Positions 1 through 7,194 of a DNA stretch of 64,000 nt are shown in pieces. The stretch lies in contig JANQQR010000005.1 in the NCBI GenBank assembly GCA_028289195.1, positions 1 to 64,000 on the forward strand, written 5' to 3'. The stretch comes from Phycisphaerales bacterium (GTDB lineage: Bacteria > Planctomycetota > Phycisphaerae > Phycisphaerales > UBA1924). Numbering within the stretch: the stretch's first letter is position 1; every line of letters starts with the position of its first letter. The position numbers were made by a program, and so were the translations under genes. Below the pieces are notes generated by a model that was given only the letters and a program-made list of their open reading frames with translations, was not told the origin of the DNA and did not search any database.

Positions 1-2
1 GC

Positions 3-194
3 ACCACGGCCCGCAAGAGCTCGACCGCTCGCAAGCCCCCCGCCAAGCGCAGCACGGCCCGCAAGAGCTCCACCGCTCGCAAGCCCGCCGCCAAGCGCAG
101 CACGGCCCGCAAGAGCTCCACCGCTCGCAAGCCCGCCGCCAAGCGCACCACGGCCCGCAAGAGCTCGACCGCCCGCAAGCCCGCCGCCAAGCGC
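3..194 (+). repeat. Tandem 48-bp repeat, four copies
   Basis: Four consecutive 48-bp units encode the 16-residue motif of the H1-like protein. Copies differ by a few substitutions (for example PPA versus PAA, and TTA versus STA). The array may extend upstream of the window. Such arrays change copy number by slippage, so length polymorphism between strains is likely. Confidence 0.85.
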
Positions 195-362
195 AGCACG
201 GCTCGCAAGAACACCATGAACAAGTCGGCCCGTAAGCCCAGCGCGAAGCGCTCGACGGCTCGCAAGAGCTCGTCGCCCAAGCTCCGCCTTGCCGGCACGA
301 ACGCCAAGCGCTCCAGCGCCAAGCGTTCGACCGCCAAGCGCAGCTACCGCCGGGCGGCCTGA
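3..362 (+). CDS. Histone H1-like Ala/Lys/Arg-rich repeat protein (5' end missing)
   Basis: The frame is open from the window edge to TGA at 360-362, so the N-terminus lies outside. The 119 visible residues are almost only A, R, K, S, T and P. Four 16-residue units of the type STARKSSTARKPAAKR run to about position 194, followed by diverged KRSTAKRS-type units and the end SYRRAA. This is the composition of bacterial H1-like or AlgP-like DNA-binding tails, which are disordered and bind nucleic acid non-specifically. A role in chromosome compaction is inferred from composition only. Any folded N-terminal domain cannot be seen. A strong terminator follows 30 bp after the stop, so this is the last gene of its transcript. 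Confidence 0.8.
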   Translation, partial: TTARKSSTARKPPAKRSTARKSSTARKPAAKRSTARKSSTARKPAAKRTTARKSSTARKPAAKRSTARKNTMNKSARKPSAKRSTARKSSSPKLRLAGTNAKRSSAKRSTAKRSYRRAA

Positions 363-392
363 TCGCTCGACCGTCTACAAGACACTCCTTCG

Positions 393-427
393 AAGCCGCG
401 ACGCCCAGGCGTCGCGGCTTTGTTTTT
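393..427 (+). terminator. Rho-independent terminator after the H1-like gene
   Basis: A perfect 12-bp stem (393-404 with 409-420) closes a CCAG loop and is followed by TGTTTTT. The stem is GC-rich (AAGCCGCGACGC). It sits 30 bp after the stop codon and matches the classical intrinsic terminator. Confidence 0.9.
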
Positions 428-458
428 GCGCACGACCCGCCGAAGTGATCCCGCGAAC

Positions 459-472
459 CGGGTGCGCACCCG
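459..472. promoter_or_regulatory. 14-bp perfect palindrome in the spacer
   Basis: CGGGTGCGCACCCG is a perfect inverted repeat with no loop. It lies between the terminator and the small gene before fliD. It could be an operator for a dimeric regulator, but chance is possible in GC-rich DNA. No clear promoter was seen beside it. Confidence 0.25.
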
Positions 473-593
473 CCCATGATCGGTGGGGTGCGCCGTTGTT
501 TTCGCACAACACTCCGGACCCCGCGTCAAGGAGCACACCGTTTGCGACGACCTACGCGGCATGCAAGAGCAGGCCAGGTGCAGCAACGGACCG

Positions 594-800
594 GTGAGTG
601 CCGATAACTCGGTTGGGCCCTCGAGCGCGCAGGACGCGCACGCTCGGTGGGAGCCCGGGGAGTGGAACTCCCCCGAGCATGCGGAGCAGGAAGCCCGCAG
701 GATGTTCGCCACCGTGCTTCAGGGCTGGGCGATGGATGTGCTGAGGCTGCAGAGCCTCGGTCTCCACGTGCCAGGACACCACGAGGCCATCGCGGCATAG
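594..800 (+). CDS. Small hypothetical protein before fliD
   Basis: A 68-residue frame starts at GTG 594 (VSADNS) and ends at TAG 798-800. An in-frame GTG at 483 would give 105 residues, but the upstream part looks less protein-like. Codons end mostly in G or C as in true genes here. The C-terminal half (MFATVLQGWAMDVLRLQ) is a plausible amphipathic helix. It lies 90 bp before fliD on the same strand, where small flagellar accessory genes are common. No family is recognised. It may be non-coding. Confidence 0.45.
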   Translation: MSADNSVGPSSAQDAHARWEPGEWNSPEHAEQEARRMFATVLQGWAMDVLRLQSLGLHVPGHHEAIAA

Positions 801-890
801 CCAGTTGCAGACGAGCGGGAGCGCCGGAGGCCGATCCGCTCGAGCGGGCGGTACGGGCGCACTTGCTGCGCGCAACGGAGTGCACGAGCG

Positions 891-3704
891 ATGGGCGGGA
901 TCACCACCGGAGTCGGCATCTTCTCAGGCGTGAACAGCGCGCAGCTCATCGAGCAGCTGCTGGCGCTGGAGTCGCGCCCCAAGATTGCTATCCAGACCCG
1001 GATCCTGACGCTGCAGCAGCAGAAGGCGTCGTTCCTCGACCTGAACACCTCGCTCCTTTCGCTGGAAAGCGCCGCGAGCGCGTTCCGGGTGAACAAGAGC
1101 TTCGACAAGTCGCTGGCGACGTCGTCCAACGAGGGGGCGCTGACGGCCTCTGCCGGCACCACGGCCACGCCGGGCAGCTACAGCTTCATCGTGGACCGGC
1201 TCGTGACCTCGCAGCAGACGCTGAGCCGCGGCTTCGTCGACAGCGACACCACCGGGATCGGCATCAGCAAGCTGACGTTCGAGAACGGCGGTGGCTCGCT
1301 GAAGACGCAGACGGCCCTCACGGAACTCAATGGCGCCCAGGGAGTCGAGCGGGGAACGATCAAGATCACCGACAAGGCCGGCGGCACGGCAGAGATCGAC
1401 CTCGCCCGCGCGGTGACGATCGATGACGTGCTCGACGCGATCAACTCGGAGTCGTCGATCCAGGTCACGGCGACGCTCGACGGCGACGGCCTGAAGATCG
1501 AGGACTCCTCGGGCGGCGACGGCACGCTGAGCATCTCCGACACGTTCGGCTCGGCGACGGCGACCGACCTGGGCATCGAGACGTCGGGCCTCGGGCTCGG
1601 GGCCGGCGCGGGCGTCGACCAGGAGATCACCGGAGCACGCATCCGAACGATCTCCGGGCAGACGGCGCTGGCGAGCCTGAACGACGGGAAGGGCGTGTTC
1701 GTGCGCGACGGGGGCGGCACGGACATGATCATCACCAGCCGCGGCGGCCTGCCGAGCCACAACATCGTGCTGGGCGACGCCAAGACAATCCAGGACGTGA
1801 TCGACGCGATCGACACCCAGACGGGCGGCGAGGTGACGGCTTCGATCAACAGCGACGGCACCGGCCTGACGCTCACCGACACCACCGGCGGTGTGGGCGA
1901 CCTGATCGTGCAGAACGGGACCGGCGGGCGGACCGCGGCTACCGACCTGGGCATCGAGACGTCGGGCGTCTCGTCGGACACACTCGACGGCGGGCGTGTG
2001 ATCGCGGGGCTGAACTCGACGCTGGTGCGCAACCTCGGGGGCGGAGCCGGTCTCAGCGCCGGTTCGATGTTCCTGACCGATCGCAACGGCGACGTGGCAT
2101 CGATCACGCTTACCTCGTCGGACTACACCGGGTCGATCGAAGACCTGCTTGCGAACATCAACGCCAAGATCAGCGCGTCGAACCCCGGCGCCGACATCAG
2201 CGCGACGATCAATGAGGCGGGCAACGGCATCGCGCTCGTCGACTCTTCCGGCGGGACGAGCGCGTTCACGGTCTCCGGCACGCTGGCGACGGAACTCGGG
2301 CTCGACCAGAGCGTGAGCGCGGACTCGATCCAGGGCGGGAGCGCACAGCTCCAGTGGCTGACCCGCGGCACGAAGCTCGCGGACCTGAACGCCGGCGATG
2401 GCGTCGGCGGCGAGGGGACGATCCGGATCACGACCAAGAACGGCCAGACGACGGAGATCACGCTCGGCGACGGCATCAAGACCGTGGACGACTTCATCCA
2501 GTTCGCCAGCGACTTCAACGGCCTGCCGTTCACCATCGGCATCAACTCGCAGGGCGACGGCCTCGTCGTGACGGACACCTCCGGCGGCTCGGGCGACCTG
2601 ATCATCGAAGACGTGTCGGGCGTGTTCGCCAAACGACTGAACCTGGCAGGCACCGCATCGGGAGCCGAGACCACTCTCGACGGCAGCTTCGAACAGACGC
2701 TCGAGTTCGAACCCGGCGACACGCTCGACGACATCGCGGCGGCGATCAACAACGCCAACGCCCCGCTGGCGGCCCAGATCATCCAGGACGGTTCCGGCGC
2801 CGCCGGGTTCCGCCTGAACCTGAGCGCCCGCAACAGCGGGACGGCCGGGCGGACGATCATCGACACCCACGGCTTCGACCTGGGGCTGAAACAACTCAGC
2901 CGCGGCGACGACGCGACGGTGTTCTTCGGCGCCGACGACCCCGCCAAGGGCGTCCTGCTGCGCTCGAGCACGAACACGCTCGACGATGTGATCCGGGGCG
3001 TGACAATCGACCTCAAGGCTCGCAGCTCGGAGGCGGTCGAGGTGAACGTCGTCGAGGACCTCGAAGCAATCGAGGCGGACATCGGCACGTTCGTGGAGAC
3101 CTACAACCGCGTCGTCGACAAGATCAACCAGGTGGACCGCTTCGACCCCGAGACCGAGGTGCGGGGCCCGCTCTTCGGCGACTCGACGATCGGCGCGCTG
3201 CGCACGAACCTGCAATCCACCATCCAGGGGACCCCGCTGGGCCTGGGAGGCCAGTTCGATCGCCTGTTCCAGGTGGGGCTGAGCCTCGGCAGCGGCGGGC
3301 GCCTCGAGTTCGATCGGGAGCAGTTCCGCGAGGCGTACGAGGCGGACCCCTCGGGCGTGGAGGACCTGTTCAGCGCTCGCGACGTCGAAGACGTCGATGA
3401 GTTCGAGGACCTCGGCAACGGCGTGAGCGTGCGGAACACGACCACGGACGACACGTTCACGACGCTGGGTGTCGCCGAGCAGATCGCCGAGTTGATGAAA
3501 TCGTTCACGGACGACCTGGACGGACGGATCCAGCGCCGCCAGGAGAACCTGGACAACACGATCGAGGACCAGGAGTCCCGGATCGGGCAGATCGACGCAC
3601 GCCTCGAGAACAAGCGGTTCCGCCTTGAGCAGCAGTTCCTGGCGATGGAGCAGGCGATCGCGCAATTGCAGACCCAGAGTCAGGCGCTGTCGATCCTGGG
3701 CTGA
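891..3704 (+). CDS. fliD: Flagellar hook-associated protein 2, filament cap (enlarged)
   Basis: This 937-residue protein would form the cap at the filament tip under which flagellin folds. The N-terminus (GITTGVGIFSGVNSAQLIEQLL) is the FliD signature that packs in the D0 coil. The C-terminus from about residue 860 is a long coiled coil (RIQRRQENLDNTIEDQESRI) ending in a Gln-rich helix, as in the FliD_C domain. Between residues about 144 and 590 lie four repeats of the flagellin-IN type. They make the protein much longer than the usual 450-650 residues. ATG 891 begins MGGITTG and places the conserved motif at the extreme N-terminus. fliS follows after 79 bp. Confidence 0.94.
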   Translation: MGGITTGVGIFSGVNSAQLIEQLLALESRPKIAIQTRILTLQQQKASFLDLNTSLLSLESAASAFRVNKSFDKSLATSSNEGALTASAGTTATPGSYSFIVDRLVTSQQTLSRGFVDSDTTGIGISKLTFENGGGSLKTQTALTELNGAQGVERGTIKITDKAGGTAEIDLARAVTIDDVLDAINSESSIQVTATLDGDGLKIEDSSGGDGTLSISDTFGSATATDLGIETSGLGLGAGAGVDQEITGARIRTISGQTALASLNDGKGVFVRDGGGTDMIITSRGGLPSHNIVLGDAKTIQDVIDAIDTQTGGEVTASINSDGTGLTLTDTTGGVGDLIVQNGTGGRTAATDLGIETSGVSSDTLDGGRVIAGLNSTLVRNLGGGAGLSAGSMFLTDRNGDVASITLTSSDYTGSIEDLLANINAKISASNPGADISATINEAGNGIALVDSSGGTSAFTVSGTLATELGLDQSVSADSIQGGSAQLQWLTRGTKLADLNAGDGVGGEGTIRITTKNGQTTEITLGDGIKTVDDFIQFASDFNGLPFTIGINSQGDGLVVTDTSGGSGDLIIEDVSGVFAKRLNLAGTASGAETTLDGSFEQTLEFEPGDTLDDIAAAINNANAPLAAQIIQDGSGAAGFRLNLSARNSGTAGRTIIDTHGFDLGLKQLSRGDDATVFFGADDPAKGVLLRSSTNTLDDVIRGVTIDLKARSSEAVEVNVVEDLEAIEADIGTFVETYNRVVDKINQVDRFDPETEVRGPLFGDSTIGALRTNLQSTIQGTPLGLGGQFDRLFQVGLSLGSGGRLEFDREQFREAYEADPSGVEDLFSARDVEDVDEFEDLGNGVSVRNTTTDDTFTTLGVAEQIAELMKSFTDDLDGRIQRRQENLDNTIEDQESRIGQIDARLENKRFRLEQQFLAMEQAIAQLQTQSQALSILG
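1320..2650 (+). repeat. Four internal flagellin-IN-like repeats of fliD
   Basis: Units begin near 1320, 1660, 2017 and 2370. Each reads roughly T.L..LN.G.GV..G.I.ITD..G followed by TI.DVIDAIN, then a GLTLTDTTGG-like turn. Units 1 and 2 both end in TDLGIETSG. The DNA for that end is identical over about 26 bp near 1562 and 1939, which points to recent duplication or gene conversion. Confidence 0.8.
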
Positions 3705-3748
3705 TACGGCGAGCGAAAAGAATCATGGGCCCCATTGAGTTATCGCTG

Positions 3749-3776
3749 TAAATGGCCCCCGGGCTTCGGCCGATAT
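3749..3776 (+). promoter_or_regulatory. Possible sigma-28-type promoter before fliS
   Basis: TAAA at 3749-3752 and GCCGATAT at 3769-3776 are separated by 16 bp. The enterobacterial FliA consensus is TAAA-N15-GCCGATAA, so this matches 11 of 12 bases with one extra spacer base. If used, transcription would start almost at ATG 3784, giving a near-leaderless fliS mRNA. This is inferred from E. coli rules. Confidence 0.35.
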
Positions 3777-3783
3777 GCCGGGC

Positions 3784-4242
3784 ATGAGTGTCGACGTCAA
3801 CAACCCGTACTTCCGCACCAAGGTGCTCACCGCCAGCCCGGAAGAGCTCCGCCTGATGCTGATCGAGGGATCGATCAGGTTCATGCGTCAGGGCAGGGAC
3901 GCCCTGGCCGAGCGGTCGTGGGAGGCGTCGTTCGAGGCGCTGACAAGCGCCAAGAACATCCTGCTGGAGCTGACCACGGCGATGAAGCACGAGGTCGCCC
4001 CCGAGATCTGCGCACGCCTCGACGCCCTGTACACCTTCCTCTACCGGCGTCTGGTCGACGCGAGCCTCGAGCGCGATCCGGCGATCGTCGACGAGGTCAT
4101 CTCCCTCATGGAGTACGAGCGGGAGACGTGGGTGATGCTCATGGACAAGGTCGTCGAGGAGCGTGGCGCCGAGGGCGCCGCCGCAGAATCGGCCCCCGAG
4201 GCGCCCGAGCCGGCGCTGAGCTCGATCTCACTCGAGGGCTGA
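3784..4242 (+). CDS. fliS: Flagellar export chaperone FliS
   Basis: This 152-residue protein should bind the C-terminal helix of flagellin in the cytoplasm and keep it unpolymerised until export. NPYFRTKVLTASPEELRLML is the family hallmark (NAY....V.TASPEKLI.ML), followed by helices of the four-helix bundle. ATG 3784 (MSVDVNNPYF) is preferred over ATG 3775, which adds only MPG. The C-terminal 25 residues are Ala/Glu-rich and longer than usual. It follows fliD by 79 bp and overlaps the 3' end of the convergent holB by 15 bp. Confidence 0.93.
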   Translation: MSVDVNNPYFRTKVLTASPEELRLMLIEGSIRFMRQGRDALAERSWEASFEALTSAKNILLELTTAMKHEVAPEICARLDALYTFLYRRLVDASLERDPAIVDEVISLMEYERETWVMLMDKVVEERGAEGAAAESAPEAPEPALSSISLEG

Positions 4243-5346
4243 CGCCCCTCCGGCACCGACGAGCGACCACCGGCTCGCCAGGTTCTCCATCGTGAACCCG
4301 ATCTGCACCGAGGCGCCGATGTGTCGCTGCGCGCGGGCGATGAGGTCGAGCGCAGCGAGGGCTCGCTCTGCCGCGTCACGATCGCCGGCGCTCGCCCTGA
4401 GCGCCCGGCGCGCTCGCTCGGCGAGCATCGAGAGCATGTGGCCGGTCGCCGCGATGTTGGCGGCTTCCTTGCTGGCGTTCTCATGCTCCGCGACCCACGC
4501 CTTGGCCCACTCCTCGATCAGCGAAGCCATCGAGGGGCCGAGCTCGGGATCGAACCGTCCGGATTCGACCGCGTCGAGCATGGGATCGAGGCGGTTTGCC
4601 CACTTGAACAGGCCGGTGGCGGCGGCGATCGTCGCGGCCCCGGGCGAGCCCTGGGCGAACTCCACCAGCCAAGATCGCTCGTCCGGGCCTACATCGAGCT
4701 GAGCGCGCTCGAGCCATGCGTTCATGTGCTCGTCAGACAGCGGGTGGAACGCGACGCGCTGGCAGCGGCTGCGGATCGTCGGCAGGAGCCGGTCTTCGGC
4801 GCTCGTCACAAGGATGATCACCGACCCCTCGGGGGGTTCCTCGAGCGTCTTGAGCATCGAGTTCTGCACGGGCGCGTTGGTCACCGACCGGTCGAGCAGC
4901 TCGGCCTCGTCGATGATGAACACCTTCCGCACCAGCGATTCCGTGCGCATTGAGGGCGCTCGAACGATCGGCGCGAGCAGACGATTCTCGATGACGTCCT
5001 TGGGGATCGTGCGCAGCTTCTGCTCGCGCACCGATCGCTCGTCCGAGTAGCGGGCCAGCTCCTTGTTGATCAGGTGGAGGTCGGGGTGGTCGCCGCGGGC
5101 GATGAGCTGCTGCGTGTGGCTGCCCTCTTCGGGCTCGAGTTCGCCGGCGAGATTGGGCGACGTGGTCGGGTCGAGCACGAGCGCGGCGAAGGCCTCGGCG
5201 GTGGTGCGCTTCCCGACGCCCGTGGGTCCGGCGAAGATCCACGCGTGGTGGATGCGCCCGGAGCTCGCCGCGGCGCGCAGCGTGTCGATCGCCTGGTCCT
5301 GGCCGAGGATGTCGCGCAGCGAGGGTGCGCGGGCCTGTTCGGTCAT
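4228..5346 (-). CDS. holB: DNA polymerase III delta-prime subunit (clamp loader)
   Basis: A 372-residue AAA+ protein of the sliding-clamp loader. It begins with a DILGQDQAIDTLRAA box. Walker A is GPTGVGKR (residues 40-47), Walker B is VFIIDEAELL, and RSRCQR after the sensor-1 strand is the SRC arginine-finger motif of delta-prime/gamma. The four-cysteine zinc module of DnaX proteins is not visible, which favours delta-prime over gamma/tau. The length is typical of HolB. Its 3' end overlaps fliS in convergent orientation. Confidence 0.88.
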   Translation of the reverse strand: MTEQARAPSLRDILGQDQAIDTLRAAASSGRIHHAWIFAGPTGVGKRTTAEAFAALVLDPTTSPNLAGELEPEEGSHTQQLIARGDHPDLHLINKELARYSDERSVREQKLRTIPKDVIENRLLAPIVRAPSMRTESLVRKVFIIDEAELLDRSVTNAPVQNSMLKTLEEPPEGSVIILVTSAEDRLLPTIRSRCQRVAFHPLSDEHMNAWLERAQLDVGPDERSWLVEFAQGSPGAATIAAATGLFKWANRLDPMLDAVESGRFDPELGPSMASLIEEWAKAWVAEHENASKEAANIAATGHMLSMLAERARRALRASAGDRDAAERALAALDLIARAQRHIGASVQIGFTMENLASRWSLVGAGGASALE

Positions 5347-5377
5347 GCCCCGCAGGATAGCAGGCGGGCGCCGGCTT

Positions 5378-7027
5378 CTAGCTGCAGTTAGCGCCCCACG
5401 CGGCCAGCACCGAGGTCACGTCGGCGAACGACACCGAGCCGTCGCCGTTGGCGTCGCCGTCCTGGGAGCAGGTGTCCGAGAGGCCCCAGTTGGAGAGCAC
5501 GGCGGTGATGTCGGCGAAGTTGACGGTGCTGTCGCCGTTGGCGTCGCCGGAGCACCCGCCGAACACGGTGAACGAGTGGGAGTAGTCCGCAACAAGCGGC
5601 TTGTTGGCCACCGGCGTGTCGCAGAACAGCGACGCGAAGCCGGTGCGCACGGGGCGCACGCGATACGTGAAGCCGCCCTTGACCGGGTCGAGGGGGAACG
5701 CCGCGATGATCGTGGGATTGGGCTGAGGCGTCGCCTCGCGCCCGATGAGGAAGCACGAGGTGATGTCGGTCCAGTTCGACTCGCCGATGGGCGTGCGCTC
5801 GATGACAATCGGGATCTCGCCCGTGTTGAAGAACACGGGGCCGTAGTGGCGCACCAGCAGCGGGTTCGCCAGTGTCGGCGCGGTGGCCTCGACGAGGATC
5901 TGGCCGCCGGTGGGGAACGAGTCGCTCGAGTGCACCGTGAACGGGACGAGCCCGACGGCCCCGCCGCCGATGGTTGCGCTGGTGGCGTTGTAGTTCGGAG
6001 TGGGCACGAGCAGCGAGCCGCCGACGCGAACCGTGCCCTGCCACACCCCGGCGCCGCCGAAGTTGTTGACGACGACCTGGCCCCCGAGCCCGCCGGCCTG
6101 CCCGACGGAGATCTCGGCGTCGGGCATGAGCGAGGAGCCCATCGAGATCGTGCGCCCGGGCATGAACGAACCACCGACCTGGATCTCGGGGGACGCGCCG
6201 TTGCCGTTGTCGATGAACTCGAAGACATTGATGTCCGCGTCGAGATCGCCGGCGATCTGCAGGAAACCGGGGTCGCCCGAGAACACCTGCTCGATGCGCA
6301 GCGTGTCGATCGATCCGACGAAGTCGCCGGTGGTCGTCTGGATGTGGCCGATCGCGCCGTACCCGGAATTAGCGCGGGTGTTGATGTCGGCGTGGATCTC
6401 CGCGGCGTCCAACTGCGAGATGCCGGAGAACGTGCGCACCTGGATGGGCGATCCGGCCTGGCCAAGGCCTTGGGCTGCGGTGAGGTTGATGATCTCGCCG
6501 TGCTCGACGATCACGTCGCCGAGGATACGCCCCGCGACGAGGCCGGAGATGAGCGTGGACGCGCCGCCGCCTGACCGCTCGACGAGGTTGATCCCGCCGG
6601 TGATGTTCCCGCCGATGTTCATCGCCTGGATCGTGTTGAGCGTGATGGTGCCGACGTCGCCTGACGTCTTGCAGTCTTTGAGCAGCACGGTGGAGGTCGA
6701 CGCGCCGGAGTCGATGAGGTCGACGCTGGCGACGGTGCCTCCCGCGGAGCCGCGGATCTCGACGAAGACGAACTGGGGCACCGATGCGCTGATCTCGACG
6801 ACGCCGAGCTGATCCGTGGGCGCGCCGATGATCGTGAACGTTGTCGGCTGGGTGACGACGGTGGTCGTCAGCAGGATGTCGAACTTCCCGCCCGGCGTTG
6901 GCGTGATGGTCCAGTTGGTGCCGGTGATGGGGTCGGCCGCGATGGCGGGCGCGCCGAGGGCGTCGCCGGGAGCGCAGAGGATCGCGGACGCGACGGTGAG
7001 GGCGACGGCAACGAGTCTCGAGCGCAT
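5378..7027 (-). CDS. Exported protein with C-terminal GC-type dockerin
   Basis: 549 residues. A signal peptide (MRSRLVAVALTVASAILCAP) is followed by a long Gly/Ile/Val/Thr-rich region with beta-solenoid-like strands (VGTITLNTIQAMNIGGNITG). The C-terminus carries two Ca-binding dockerin repeats, GDANGDSTVNFADITAVL and GDANGDGSVSFADVTSVL, framed by cysteines and ending AAWGANCS. These GC-type dockerins are typical of Phycisphaerae and are thought to anchor or sort proteins at the surface. Start ATG 7027 has GCGGGGAT upstream. The next gene upstream on this strand also ends in a dockerin. Function of the main body is unknown. Confidence 0.85.
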   Translation of the reverse strand: MRSRLVAVALTVASAILCAPGDALGAPAIAADPITGTNWTITPTPGGKFDILLTTTVVTQPTTFTIIGAPTDQLGVVEISASVPQFVFVEIRGSAGGTVASVDLIDSGASTSTVLLKDCKTSGDVGTITLNTIQAMNIGGNITGGINLVERSGGGASTLISGLVAGRILGDVIVEHGEIINLTAAQGLGQAGSPIQVRTFSGISQLDAAEIHADINTRANSGYGAIGHIQTTTGDFVGSIDTLRIEQVFSGDPGFLQIAGDLDADINVFEFIDNGNGASPEIQVGGSFMPGRTISMGSSLMPDAEISVGQAGGLGGQVVVNNFGGAGVWQGTVRVGGSLLVPTPNYNATSATIGGGAVGLVPFTVHSSDSFPTGGQILVEATAPTLANPLLVRHYGPVFFNTGEIPIVIERTPIGESNWTDITSCFLIGREATPQPNPTIIAAFPLDPVKGGFTYRVRPVRTGFASLFCDTPVANKPLVADYSHSFTVFGGCSGDANGDSTVNFADITAVLSNWGLSDTCSQDGDANGDGSVSFADVTSVLAAWGANCS

Positions 7028-7194
7028 GGTGATCCCCGCCTTCTGGAAGGGCGCCCACGAAAGAGAACGGGACGCACGGATCGCCTATCGGCGGGGAGGG
7101 GCGGGGTGTGGAGGAGGAGAGCGCAGACGGTGTGCCCAGAGTCTGTCGCGCCGTGCGCACGTGTCATTGTTGGTCTGATAAGTACCGGATGCGT

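Noticed and set aside
770..777. CACGTG core as a further parS site
   Set aside because: CTCCACGTGCCAG lacks the palindromic flanks of parS. Only the six-base core matches.
924..3665. 913-codon open frame on the minus strand opposite fliD
   Set aside because: GC-rich codons keep the antisense frame open. The product is compositionally odd, while the plus strand encodes a clear FliD.
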